In this document: piece after piece, positions 11,526-23,408 of the stretch | How the letters are laid out: each line of letters begins with the position of its first letter | Numbering within the stretch: the stretch's first letter is position 1 | Notes under the pieces: model-generated | Seen by the model: only the letters and a program-made list of their open reading frames with translations | What the model was told of the DNA's origin: nothing | Databases searched by the model: none | Source: Phlebotomus papatasi | Lineage: Eukaryota > Arthropoda > Insecta > Diptera > Psychodidae | NCBI RefSeq assembly: GCF_024763615.1 | Contig: NC_077223.1 | Span: 88,412,627-88,476,626, forward strand | Length of the DNA stretch: 64,000 bases | Direction: 5' to 3' | Program-made: the position numbers and the translations under genes

Positions 11526-12522
11526 CCTGAAAAATTAGGATTGGTGTCGATACACTCACGGATCAGCCCATAATTTGGAGGATCAGGCTGATCTTCTAAA
11601 TTCATGAGGTCTAGTGAAATTACGGGGATTAGGCGAAATCAGCGCCAGTGCTAAAAATAAAAAGCTTCACTTTGGGTGTTTTTGGGTGCTTTTCGAAATG
11701 CTACAAAGTCTCAATGCAATAATGTTAAAATAATCGGAAGGTCAGAGTGCTCCTATCTGTAGGAAAAATCCATTGATATTGCACTTAAGAAGTCTTTCAG
11801 CAATCAAAGTGTGCACTGTGCATGTGCACATTTGATAGAAATTTAAGCTGAAAACCCTAGTCCTTAATCCCAAATCCTCAGTGTATGATAGTTTGGGCTG
11901 ATCCTTTATAGCCAAATTTTTCGAGCTGAGTATTCTCGAAGATCAGCCTGTGTCTGTTTTCGGCATAAGTCGAGTTAGTTTCTCTTGAGTATTAATTATT
12001 TGGAAATATGCTGCACATTTTCTAGATATTAGTTGTTTATCCCGAAATGTTGAATTATCAAAAGGCTTTCATGCGTGAAACTGCCTCACCCACCCCTATC
12101 TGGGAAATGTGCTGCGTATTTTCAATTGGCCAATATTCAAGAGAGATCAATAGAATTTAGTTAGAACATGGTTGATAAAGGTTTGGCAAATGAGTTTTGA
12201 AAAAAAAACAGTTGTTTGAATCTGCCCCACCCTCCCCTTTATTTTCTCGCATTTAGTTTAAGAAATAAACATATTATAAGAATGAGGTGCGATCCTAGCT
12301 CTAATATCTGTAAGAAGCATTGTGTTTATGCTAACGATCTATGAATTAGATACTACATAGGACAGAGGGGTTCCTTAAAACCTCAAACCGATATCCCAAA
12401 CCGTTTGAACAATTTCAAGATGAGATTAAGAGCAATAAAACTTATGAAACTACAACGTTCGATTCTCAAAATTGATTTGAAAAATACTTGAAATTATGAA
12501 AGATACCAGCTGAATATTTCCA

Positions 12523-12744
12523 TTACTTTAGTGGCAGATCATCAGTCTTATCCCTACTTCGTCTCCAAGTGCAACAGAGGCTTTTGCTGAAATGAATGGT
12601 CCCCACACGGCACGTTCGCCCCAAGTGGCAGTCTTTTTCGAAATCCAACTCTCGCGCAGTTTGGTCTGAACCACCTCTAAATTCACAAGTGTTGTGCCTC
12701 TCTTCTTCTTCTTCGTCCAAAGCTAGAAGATTTTCTTTCAAACA
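12523..12744 (+). other. Candidate first exon of the CRAL-TRIO gene (mostly 5' UTR)
   Basis: A locally GC-richer block ending CAAACA at 12744 followed by GTGAGT, a good splice donor. Joining 12744 to the exon that begins at 17899 creates CAAAC-ATG-CTTAAG, an initiation codon split A|TG with a favourable upstream context, in frame with the lipid-transfer ORF. An in-frame TAA at 12678-12680 and no other upstream ATG make this the natural start. The left limit of the exon is unknown. This is an inference from splice signals only. Confidence 0.35.
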
Positions 12745-14243
12745 GTGAGTTACTTTTTTTTTCACTCAAATTTCCCTCCATTTCCCATCTCTCTTTGCCA
12801 CATTTCTCTGGTCACGCCATAAAATTGAACGTCTTTGATCGTGCCGAAGTGTCTATTTTTTTTTTCGATTGGAAAATAATGAGAAATTCGTCACCGATCG
12901 CACTTTTATTCCATCCGTTCGCAATTCACATAAATTGTATAAATTGACTTTATTTTGAAGTTCTTTTTTCTTTGACCAAATTCAGGTCATGAGAGTGAGA
13001 ATTGATTGGCTCTTTTGCAGCAAGTGTTCAAAATCTCACGATATTGCTACCTGCAAATCGCGCTAATTGGACATTGAATTACAATATTTGCTGCACCGAA
13101 GCATTTAAAGATTGATCATGAGACAGAGTGTAAAATGTTGATTTCTTGTTTTCTACCTTGTTTTACGCAACAAGAAGATCCACCTTTCTAATCACCAACG
13201 AGATCGAAAGTTTTCCTCTTTCGAACTCGGATATATATCTCGATTTATTTTGCTGCAAAACAAGATTAAAAACACCAACATCAAATTGGTTAAAAAAGAT
13301 GAAAACTTTTACTTTCTTCTCTCTTTTGCACACCCATATCGAAAAACCTTGTGCTAGAGAGTCCACACACAACATGTGCCCCCAAGATTGGCGTCTCGCG
13401 GAGTGAAATGGTTCCGTGATGTAATTCGCGCGCAAAAGAAAGTTTTTACCATCGCACAAACACATACGTGAATAGAGAAATAATAATTCATGGTGCAATA
13501 TTTTCGCTCAACTGCTGACTAAATTGGCTCATACTGGAAGCGGGGGAAATTACGCATGTAATTTCCCTATCTCCCAGACTTCCAAAAGATAATCTCTTTG
13601 GGAAATAATGTCGCTCAGCGCGGTTTTTTTTGCCTACAACCAGCAATTTGTAATAAGAGGTATTTACTAAATTCAACAAGTTTAAAAGTTTTTTCGTTGT
13701 GGTTTTTTTTTTATAAATTGCTTTTGTGTGAATGAATATGGGAAGTCTCTGTTTAATCTCACACCTCACACATAGATTAATATCGAGAAATGTCGGGATT
13801 TTATGAATTGTGGTGAAGGTGAAAGACTTGGCTTAGTACTCGAACACGTTATTCATAGGGTGTTTCAATTATAATTGAAAAAGTTGCTAAAACTCAGAAG
13901 GATAGCTAGGAAAAGGTTAAGATCGTTGAATGTGAGGTTATGTCATGCCTAACCTAAAAAAAGCTACATTGGAGCAATTTCAAATAGTGGACCTAATTTT
14001 GCTATTTAGATAGGAATTTAGTTAGGAATTCAAACTAAAGAAATTTTTAAAAGCAAATACAGTAAAGTCACATTATGAACCTCACGAATATGAATATCAG
14101 TTAAATTTAAAATGTTTTTAAGGTTATGTGAGAAAAAAATTTCGTGATGTTGGATTAGAAACATTTTTCTGCATTTTGTGCATTTTTCCATGAATTCCTC
14201 TAAGTTTTTGAGAATATTCTTCACATTGGAAGACTGAGAAATA
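12745..14243. other. Putative first intron, no repeat recognised
   Basis: If the split-start model is right this belongs to a 5.2 kb first intron of the CRAL-TRIO gene. ORFs here (13146-13406, 13163-13498, 13488-13769) overlap on opposite strands and look random. Confidence 0.3.
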
Positions 14244-14666
14244 GGGTAAGTGTGCCAAATTTTGGCATAGTTGCATGCAAGCGCCAAAGTCTCAAGTTTG
14301 AAATGTAATATTTTTAATACAAATTGAATTTAATCGTTACTTTTTTATAAGAAGTGTTTCTTGGAACTTTGACAGTCTATCGTCTTTATTTTCTCCAAAT
14401 TCATTCTTAATACATTCTAAAATGAATAAAAATGTAGACATAACTTTGGTGGCCTATTCCGGCCACCTTCATTTTCATATTTCCTTGCCATTCCGGAATT
14501 CTTCCAATGTCTTTTTCATATCATCTTGTTCGTCGAAGCGACATTTTTTGTTATTTTTTGCATCGTATTATTTCTAGAGTATGCAAAAACTAAAACTTCA
14601 TTGAAATTCGAGGAACAAAAAATGTGGCCGAAATTGCATGCTGGCCGGAATTTGGCACACTTACCC
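14244..14666. mobile_element. GGGTAAGTGTGCC MITE, copy 2
   Basis: TA-GGGTAAGTGTGCCAAATTTT ... GAATTTGGCACACTTACCC-TA. It aligns end to end with copy 1 (7014-7442) in the same orientation with modest divergence, so both derive from one non-autonomous Tc1/mariner-type family. Confidence 0.75.
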
Positions 14667-14685
14667 TACCGTCGATGTCCCTACA

Positions 14686-15300
14686 CAGTAAGAAATATTT
14701 CGTAAAATTATTCGGAAATGTTTGTGAATGTTTGTTAAAGTTTGTACTACCGCAACTATTGTTGTCTTATAAACATTTCTTCGTAAATGTTCGTAAGCAC
14801 ACAAAAAACCTTCGTAAAATTTTATCATTTGTTCGTAAAGTTTAGCCAGGCAAAAATGTAAGGAATGTATATAAGAGAACAAAAAATGCTCATCAAGTGA
14901 TCATGTTACGGACAATATTTTGTTGTTCGTAAACACATATAAAAATGTTCATAAAATTTTGTCATTTGTTCGTAACTGTTGTCGGGCAAACAAAAATGTT
15001 AGAACAAATGTTTGTGTTGTTCGTATACAGACAAAAAAGTATTTTTAATTCAATATTCAATTTTACGAACAAGTTTTCGTTTGTCCGTAGAGTTTTACCA
15101 GGCAAATACAAATGTACAAAACAAATGTTAGTAAAAGAACAAAAAACACTCATAAAGTGATCAGGTTACGAACAATGTTTTTGAAGAAACTACTTTTACA
15201 AACTTTTTAAATCGTTACATGACTTACGAGCTTTTCGTAAGTCCTCACTCAAAATTTACAAACATTTACGAACAATTTTACGAAGTACTTTTTTCTATTT
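14686..15300. repeat. Palindromic repeat region rich in CGTAAA/TTTACG
   Basis: A roughly 600 bp block of repeated words (TTTGTTCGTAA, CATTTGTTCGTAAAG, AACAAAAAATGCTCAT, GTGATCATGTTACG). The left border AGAAATATTTCGTAAAATTA and right border AATTTTACGAAGTACTTTTT are inverted to each other. The interior shows about three diverged sub-units of 110-140 bp. Probably a composite MITE. Open frames here are by-products of the repeats. Confidence 0.5.
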
Positions 15301-16221
15301 ACAATTTATTTAGAATTTTTACAATTTACGATTTACAGTTTTGCACATATTTCTGAAGGAAAATGGGCTTTGCCGTATTGTAATTAAGCTCTACAAAACA
15401 ATTGTGGAACTAAATAAAAAATAATTACAAGGTCCAACGTCCTTCAGAAATCACATATCAATGTAGCCCCACAGCTCAAAATAGCCCCACTTCCCCCTAA
15501 TTCTGATTATTTTCATTTTGCAAGTTTATCCCGACAATACAATTATTGGAATGTTTTTTAGACGACTAGACAAATAAAGAATCAGATCCAAAATTTAAAA
15601 AAATAGGAATTATGCTGAACATAACCTAAAATAAGCTTTTCAAATTTCGCATGGAACGTATTTGAGAATTCCTCGAATTCGAGCAATTCTTTCCATAAAT
15701 TCGTCCATTTGAAGGACAAACAGACCGATTTCAAAATATATTTCGAGATTATTTGAAATTTTTGATTTTACTTTATTCTACAAAGTATAAAAAACCTAAC
15801 CTAATAATGTCTTCATTCGCTGAAAGTGTTTTAATATTCAGATAAAATCTTCTTTTCGTATTTGTCTGCTTTATAAACAAATTTATAGCAATACTTGGTT
15901 ATATTCGACAAATTTTGAAGTTTGTTTGAAGTTGCAATAATTTTTTTTATAGGTTATGTCTAACATAACCTCACACTGCTAAATATTTCTGCTGAACAAG
16001 AATTAGGCACATTCTAGATTACACTCGTGTGATGTAATTCACCAAATATAAATAAATAAATAGAAATCAATTATCCTTTTGAATGTATCTAAACATATTT
16101 TTAAATGAAAAAGTTCTAAAAGTGAATGTTACTTACATTTTCATTTATTTTCATTTCTTAAATTTTTTTCTATGGAAAAATATTTTGAAAACCAAAATAA
16201 AAATTTGTAGAGACAAGAATA
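15301..16221. other. No gene visible
   Basis: AT-rich spacer. 15465-15500 carries a lone AGCCCCACTTCCCCCTA end related to the GGGGAAAGTGGGGCA family at 58024 and 59256. Confidence 0.3.
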
Positions 16222-16846
16222 CGGGAAGGCTTCCAGGCTTCGTACACACTCTCGCTACGAAAACTTCATATTTTTACAATATTCCTTTAAAGAATCTGAC
16301 ATATTGCAATACAGTAGAGTTCCTCAAATTTGAACATTTGGGGGTAGAGATGGTAAAATTTCAGAAATTTCACAGCAGTCGCCATCTACTCTAGGCGGAA
16401 ATTCGTGAAATTTCTTGAAATTTACCAACTCTATTTGGGGGGTATAGATGACATTTATCACTCCTCAAATTTGAACAATATTTTCAAAAACATAACGGAA
16501 TTCATGTAAAATTCACTTTTCCTAACTTAAGATGAACAAGAGAATATATAAATGTAATATATTGTGAAATAGATGGAATTTGTTGCGGAAGTTAATATAA
16601 TACCATAATATTGAGGAAACATCAGAGAAAAATGGCACTCTACGCAAAACTTTCTTCACATAACCTCAAATTTTACATTTTGAACTCAACCGTCGTTCAA
16701 ATTTGAGGAACTCTACTGTATATTTTAAAATCTAGCCTTACGTCACACATTTCCTGAAAAAAATAGGTCAGATTCATTAAAGTAATATGGAAAAATGTGA
16801 AGTGTTCGAAGCCAGAATCTGTGCTAAGCCAAAAAGACTTTCCCTG
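16222..16846. mobile_element. GGGGAAGGCTT-family MITE, interrupted copy
   Basis: Left end GGGAAGGCTTCCAGGCTTCG followed by ACTTCATATTTTTACAATAT; right end GAAAAATGTGAAGTGTTCGA followed by AGCCAAAAAGACTTTCCC. The two sides are the inverted termini known from the compact copy at 57600-57798. The extra length is due to a second element inserted at 16312-16718. Confidence 0.7.
16312..16718. mobile_element. CAGTAGAGTTCCTC MITE nested in an older MITE
   Basis: TA-CAGTAGAGTTCCTCAAATTT ... AAATTTGAGGAACTCTACTG-TA: a TIR of about 25 bp with TA target duplication, placed inside the 16222-16846 element. No coding capacity. Nesting shows it is the younger insertion. Confidence 0.75.
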
Positions 16847-16936
16847 TATATTTTCAGAGCATGAAAATATTATCACAAATTTTATGATTTAAATAATATA
16901 TATATTTATTTTAAAGTTTTGAACTTGGTCTGATAA

Positions 16937-17216
16937 ACCTGGGGAATCTCGACATTTCATTTTTCCATACGTTTTTGCATAGAGGCACTGAAGACTATTG
17001 GGAAGTTTTTTCCTAAAGAGAATTGACTTATCAGTCTGATATATTTCGAAATCGTGCATTAAAAGCTATCTAAAAATACATATTTCATAATGTTCGAAAA
17101 AATTATACAAGAACTACGAGCAAATTTGTTTAAGTCGCGGTGCAATAGCTGCAAAAATTTTTACAGGGAAATGTGAAAAATATCTTCACTTTTTATTAGG
17201 CTTGATGGGCTCCTGG
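16937..17216 (+). repeat. Dispersed 280-bp repeat, copy 1
   Basis: Matches 24234-24520 in the opposite orientation over its whole length (shared words CGACATTTCATTTTTCCATA, TAAAAGCTATCTAAAAATAC, GCAATAGCTGCAAAAATTTT, ATTAGGCTTGATGGGC). Ends GGG(G)CC..CTCGACATTTC and GCTTGATGGGC suggest short inverted termini. 17217-17898 is AT-rich intronic sequence ending in a strong acceptor. Confidence 0.6.
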
Positions 17217-17898
17217 ATAAACTGATAACCTGATAAACTCAAGATTTGTAGGTTAAGTCCAACATAACCTCAAAATTTCAAAGTAAACTCTTAAGCACAC
17301 AAAAAAATGAGAATAAGTTTTTATTGATTTATTATTAATCACTCAATTTGACTAATTCAACACTTCAGAATTCTCTAAAAAAAATATACTTAAGTATTAA
17401 AGATATGAAAAGCAGGCAAAAGAAACCGCTAAAACAAATAGAGATAAAAGTGAAAAAAATAGAAAATTAATGCTTTAAAAAAAAATGTTGCAACGAACAA
17501 AATTTTAAATGTCCAAAACCAACTCCCCCAACTCCTCCTAAAATAAGATTTGATTAATTGTAGTATTTTTGAAAGCCAATAGATTGTGGAATTATTGCTC
17601 ATCTTTTGAGGCTTAGCGAGTTTGAGCAATAAAACAAAGTCTTGAGGAAATCACTTGGTACAGCATTGACGCAAAATTATTCACATGGTGTATTTTATAT
17701 ATTTACCCAAGCACACAATATTACCATGAGAAGAAACGTGGTCAGTGTGAAAGAGCGAGAAATTGTGTGAAGGAAATGGGCAGAGAATCTCGCGTATGAC
17801 CTCTAAAATGTGACTAAAGAGACATTCATTGATTGATTAGCAATTCAGCATAATTCACTCTTTTTTTCCTCTTCCTCCCATATCACTAACTGGTGCAG

Positions 17899-20800
17899 TG
17901 CTTAAGGCGGTACCCCTTCCCAATCCTTGTCCCACATCCACACCAGCACCCACCAAATCCATCCCATCGTATGAATCCTACCAGTGCAACATAGGCGAAG
18001 ACTTCCTGCGCATCGCCCGAGATCAACTGCGCGAAGATGACAACATTCGTACCCAGGCTTTGGCCCAATTCCGGGAGTGGATTGCAAAACATCCGTACAT
18101 TAAAAAGTGCCGCACGGGTAAGTCAATTAGTTACGCAACTCGATTGACCAGATTTACCGACACAGAGATGGAAGAGATCAAACTTGCAGATGTATAGATA
18201 CCAAGATTGTTTCTTTTTTGGCGTTGGGAAAATACCTCATAATACCATTCACTTGGCCGGCAAAATTGCATTGTGCAATTTTGAGAGGAAACAGTAGAAT
18301 ACACGCATAATGGTGCGGTACTTAATATCTCTTATAAAGCTGGAATATGCATGTTTATGCAAAAGAATGTAACTTGAGGAAACTTACAGAAAAATCTTAA
18401 GACATGAAAAAGATGTCGAAATACAACATTTGGTATACAGAGTCAATAAAAGGTTTAAGAATTGTGATTTGCTATTACCATGATTTAATTTGAGATTAGG
18501 AGAACTTGCAAATCAACATGAGGTTTGTAGTTTGTACTTGCAATTGCAATTACAAACTAATAAAGGTGTAACTTGTTGATCTTGAACAATTTTTGATTAA
18601 GTCAAATATCCAGTTTAAATACCTTTACCTAAAACCAAAGCTGAATACGTAATAAATAGATTTAATGATTTTTTTAAAGAAAATGAAAATCGCTATACTA
18701 TTTCAAATTATATTAGGTATTATTCATCAATTCTCTATTATATAATTCAATCAAATCTTAATTAGAATTAGATTAATATTCTCATCAATTTCATTACGTT
18801 AAATTTTAGAAAAAATAGATTTAGACCACTTCGACTGATCTTTGAGAATATTCAACCTATAGAATTTAGTATCGTAGATGCGGGTGAGTTTGCACTCCAG
18901 AGCGAACTTTGCACTCTTGCTTTTCGTAAGCTTTTCTTTATTTTTAGCACTAAAGAATGGTCTTTTGACCAACTTTCAGTACTCTTATGGTCTTTAGACC
19001 ATATCCTTAAATGCTAGAATTAAAGAAAAGCTTACAAAAAGCGGGGTTCAAAGTCATCTCCGGAGTGCACAATTCCTGCATCAACGGTAGTAAAGATTTA
19101 CTCCGTCATACACTGACTGAGAGCTTAGGCATCAACGATTAGAAGACCTTTGGATAATTTCCTTTACTTAATCCTTTACTGCCAAATTTTACAGACCAAA
19201 TATTCTCAAGGATCAGTCAGAGGTTATTTGAGCCCTACGGCCCTTGACAGACCTACGGTTTAAGCCAAGAAACAGCTTAGTGGAAAACTAGGAATGTAAT
19301 CTAATCATTATTTTTATTATAAAAAAAAAATTAACGGTTTTTTGTAAACTTTCTGTAATTTGGCTGGTTTTCAGGATTTATTACATATAATTATGACTTC
19401 AACTGGACACTAAGGGTGAAAGTAAAGAAGACTGGTACTTCCTGTCCCAATGTACACTTTCTTCTTGCACTGCACAAGCATAAGATTTTTACGAAACAGT
19501 GCAATGGCGAAAAATATTGAAATCATCAGTTTAGCGTGACTCAATAATGGGTTATCTGATATTTCTCCCTTTTAACTCATTTTGCATTCTTAAGCGTGAG
19601 GAGTAATAAAAGTGTCAACTTCTTCTAATTTATTCTCAAATACTAAAATGAAATTACTGTGGTGTACAAAAAATCATAAGAAGCGTAACATAATTCTATG
19701 AACCCTCTTAAAAAATAAATAATAAGTCAAATTTCTAAGACATTCCCAATTTTTTCTTGTAGATATAATGCATTCTTTAGGAAACGTAAATTTTTGAAAG
19801 AGAATGCTTAACTTCCTTTAACAATAGCGCTTAAAGACCTAATGAAGTCTCTTAACAGTGTGCCACTTATACATGTTAGGGTCTTTACGATAGTTTTAAA
19901 AGTTCTACAAACGTTATTTAAAAAATATGGTTCTACTATACAGTAATTTGGGAATTCGTCAAGAGAAGAAAATGCTAGTTGGGCAGTTACCGTAAAAATT
20001 TCAAGTCAATTGGATAAAAATTGCGCAAGTTCTGCTGCTAGCCATGGTTAATAACGTATAGGGTCGGAGGAACGTCTGTTCGACAGGGAACCCCTATTGA
20101 CACTTTGGCCAAAATGTTGAAAATTATTTAATGTATCTAGTAAAATATAAGTAAAATAACGTTTTTTCTGTAATATACCTTTTACTATAAACAGAGATGT
20201 TCAAATTTCATATCCCAAATGGTACAGAGTAGGGTGTCAATAGGTGCTGACACGAGTTCTTAAAGTGTCAATAGACGTTCCTTTCACCCTACACGGTAAA
20301 AAATTTCGGCACATATTTGTTCCAAAAATTAGCTCGTCCACGGACACTATAATTTTTGGCACAATCTTGTTCATTTTACGAGACTCAAAAAGATACCCAA
20401 TATTAATAATGAATTTGTTCCAAAACGTAGCTCGTCCACGGACACCGAAAATTTTTGGAATAAATTTGTACCTTCTTAGAGAAACAAAAAGATACCCAAT
20501 ATTAGTAACTAATTTTTTCCAAAAAATAGCTCGTCTAGTGTAAAATCGTATCCCAAATCTCACACTCAGTTACCCGTCACCGAAACGAGGAGGACGCCAA
20601 ATCTATGGCAATTTTCGTGCTACATGGTTTCACTTTTTTAATTCGAGATTTCTTCCCTTCCTCCTGCCAGCACTCGCAAATGATTTCGCCATGCACGCGT
20701 CTGTATAAAACATTCTTAAATTGATTCTTATTTGATGGTCATTATGAACTTTCGTCACAGAAATCGATCTCGACTGAAGTATAGGCCTTAATTGTAAGAC

Positions 20801-22424
20801 AAAATCTCTTGCAGGTATTTGTTCCCGACAATGGGAACAAAAAGATTCCCCATATGAGAAACAATTTCGTTCCAAAAATTATCTCGTCCACGGACACCGA
20901 AAATTTTTGGAACAAATATGTTACAGATGTAGGAATAATATTGTTATTAAAAAATGTACCAATTTGTTCCTGACAGTGGGAACAAAACAGCCGAGTGCAA
21001 CAAATTCTATTCCAACTTTTTGGAACAAATTTGTGTAAAACGAAATCAAGTAAAATTTGTAGACATTCCACCGTATCAAAACAGTTCCAAAAGAAAACTT
21101 TAACAAAATTGTAACTATATTTCGTAAATAAACTGTAAAGAAAGCTTTTAAGAACAAAAAATATCTTCTGTAGGTACAAATCGATTCCAAAAAATTGTTC
21201 CAACGAAAACTTCTTCCAATATTTTGGAACAAAATATACAAAATAAACAAACAAAATAAACGAACTTTATTGTAAGAGAATGAATAATTGCTTGCTGACT
21301 AATTACTTTACAATATTTATTACTTATTTCTCAAGTGTATTGTCTCCAGAATTCTCCCACGCAAATGCAATATTATTTCTTAAATTGTCTAAAAAAAATT
21401 ACCGTCGTTAGATATTCCGTCATCTAAGTTTTCTTAAGTTTATGAAGTAATTTTGACTTCCATACGTCTTTCATCTCTCAGGAATTTAAGATTAAATTTT
21501 AATTTTATACGATAACGCTGTTTTAAATTCAAATATGTTTTTCTAATAAACTATGCTTTAATTTTCACAGATGCGGTATTTTTGCTGCGTTTTCTGCGCA
21601 CCAAAAAATTCTCCGTTCCTGCCGCATGTGAGATGCTGGAAAAGTATCTCACAATTCGGCAGCTATACCCTGCCTGGTTCCAGAAGCTAGACATTGAGGA
21701 TCCCGCCATTAACGAAATCATTTCGGCAGGATACCTCGTACCCCTGCTTCAGCGAGACAGTCAGGGACGCAAAGTAATTTTGAGCTGTGCTGGAAAGTTT
21801 GATCCTCATCGCTTTACTTCAGCCCAAATGGCCAGAGTACATTCCCTGGTCTGTGAAGCTCTCATGGACGACGAGGAGAGCCAGATATCGGGCTATAACC
21901 ACATCAATGACGAATCTGGATTAGCCATGGCTCATGTGAGTCTCTGGTCACTCACGGACATTCGGAACATGATGAGGTGCATCCAAAATTCCACCCCGAT
22001 GCGTCACAAAGAGACTCATTTTATCAACTTGCCCCACTATGGGAACAAGTTGATCGAGTTCATGATGACCATCCTCAATGAAAAGCTCAAGAAGCGTATT
22101 GTTGTAAGTGAAACTAAATTCCCTAAATCGATTTTTTCTTATAATAAAATGCTTAATTTTTATTAACAGTTGCATAGCTCTCTGGATGACTTGAAGAGAC
22201 AAATTGATCCATCGATCCTCCCGAAAGAATACGGAGGAGTTGTTCCCCTCAGTGAAATGATTGATAAACTTAAAATTCACTTAAGACAGAAACGCCATGA
22301 AATTCTTGCTCTAGATGATCTCTACATTGAAATTTCAAAAACTGCAGCAAATTTTGGGGGAAATGACGATGCTGACATGGATACTGGTGTTGTTGGAAGT
22401 TTCAGAAAATTAGAAGTAGATTAA
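17899..22424 (+). CDS. CRAL-TRIO domain lipid-transfer protein (clavesin/alpha-TTP-like)
   Basis: Coding exons 17899-18117, 21571-22103 and 22170-22424 join in frame. With the split ATG proposed at 12744 the protein is 335 aa. Exon 1 has a Pro-rich leader then the CRAL-TRIO N-terminal helices (EDFLRIARDQLRED, FREWIAKHPYIKKC). Exon 2 starts inside the conserved D-x-VFLLRFLRTKKF motif and carries the lipid-binding lobe (SGLAMAHVSLWS, STPMRHKETHFINLP, FMMTILNEKLKKRIV). Exon 3 supplies LHSSLDDLKRQIDPSILPKE-YGG, the family's closing motif. This family carries hydrophobic ligands (retinal, tocopherol, phosphoinositides) between membranes; the ligand here cannot be told. The upstream acceptor is strong (ACTAAC branch point, T-rich tract, GCAG at 17895-17898). 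GTG at 17898 overlaps that acceptor and is not a start. AATAAA at 22995 is a possible polyadenylation signal. Confidence 0.9.
18118..21570 (+). other. Intron 2 of the CRAL-TRIO gene with MITE-like repeats
   Basis: GTAAGT at 18118, TTTTCACAG ending at 21570. Inside, 18876-19086 is an imperfect palindrome (GATGCGGGTGAGTTTGCACT ... AGTGCACAATTCCTGCATC, centre near 18980), and 19238-19330 is a piece of the TGACAGACCT repeat also seen at 58738-58884. No coding exon was found between these points. Confidence 0.6.
20290..21250. repeat. Cluster of TTGTTCCAAAA / AGCTCGTCCACGGACAC repeats
   Basis: The word CTCGTCCACGGACAC recurs at about 20334, 20431 and 20884, each time after TTGTTCCAAAA, with AAAAGATACCCAATATTA between. 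A second half (20790-21250) has many GGAACAAA / TTTGTTCC inversions. Both strands stay open over long stretches (up to 170 codons on the minus strand), which I attribute to the repeat composition. It is intronic to the CRAL-TRIO gene. Confidence 0.5.
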
Positions 22425-22544
22425 GAAACCTCCCGATAAACTCCTATTATCCTTTTCTTCCTAATCCTAAATCTTTCAAAATGCATAGAACATCTAAAGA
22501 AATTCTCCTTAGTGCGGTGTATTAACATAAGTTTTTTTTTTGTA

Positions 22545-22781
22545 AGGTAAAGTACCCTTTATTCGACCGGTTCCTCTATTCGACCGGTAGATTTATTTAT
22601 TCAATTTAATTATATTTGCTATAATATTTTGTGTATGATCTAACATTAATAGGCCAATTATTCTTTAAACAATACGAATCAGTGACAAATTCATAGAAAT
22701 TGATGAGATTCACCATCAAATATTAATAAATTGACCCACCGGTCGAATAGAGGAACCCGGTCGAGTAAGGGTACTTTACCT
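22545..22781. mobile_element. MITE with AGGTAAAGTACCC ends, downstream of CRAL-TRIO stop
   Basis: TA-AGGTAAAGTACCCTTTATTC followed by GACCGGTTCCTCTATTCGAC; the right side is the reverse complement (GTCGAATAGAGGAACC...GGGTACTTTACCT-TA). The TIR is about 45 bp with TA duplication. It begins 120 bp after the stop codon, so it may lie in the 3' UTR. Confidence 0.75.
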
Positions 22782-23408
22782 TAATTAGTTCAATTTTGTT
22801 GTAATAGATAACGGAAATCTCGGTAAAATCGAGTCCAATTAGGTGGGAATAAGTTACCAAATCTGTGATCCTATAGTCAAAATGGGATGTTAATCACTCA
22901 ATTATTTTGCAGCACACGAATTTTTGTATTTCTTTAAGTATCTTTCTTTATAATTCCTTCTTTTTTTTTAACATCTTAGCTCTATTTTTTTTTTAATAAA
23001 ATAATAGCTCACAATTTAAACACTTGTATTATAGATTTTATTTGATATTCTTTTCTCAACATCAATTTTCTGGTGCAAAAAAATATATTTTGGTATTTTT
23101 CTTTGAATTATTTTATCCATTGGTATGCGCTAAGTAAATGATCAGACATAGTGGAAATTTTTGATGAAATTCATTGCAATAAAATCGTTTTAAAAAAAAG
23201 CATCTTACTCAATGTTTAATATGACAAACGCACATTGTGTGTGGACTCTTTAGTATTTGCATTTGATGACTTGGAGAGTTGGGCCTTTAATTGGAAAATT
23301 GATCAATTAATGGGCCCCATCGATGGACAAGTGAAATCAGCAGAGTCTGAGGGAAAATAAGGCAGTTGCCAAAGAGCTCTCGGGAATTGCGAAAGTCTCT
23401 TCATTAGC

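Noticed and set aside
17898..17900. GTG at 17898 as initiation codon of the CRAL-TRIO protein
   Set aside because: The G is the last base of a strong splice acceptor; the frame is entered from an upstream exon.
20742..21254. 170-codon minus-strand ORF
   Set aside because: Lies in the TTGTTCC/GGAACAA repeat cluster inside an intron, with no domain and an overlapping ORF in another frame.
21948..22280. Antisense ORFs opposite CRAL-TRIO exons 2 and 3
   Set aside because: Shadow of a well-supported coding exon; no independent evidence.
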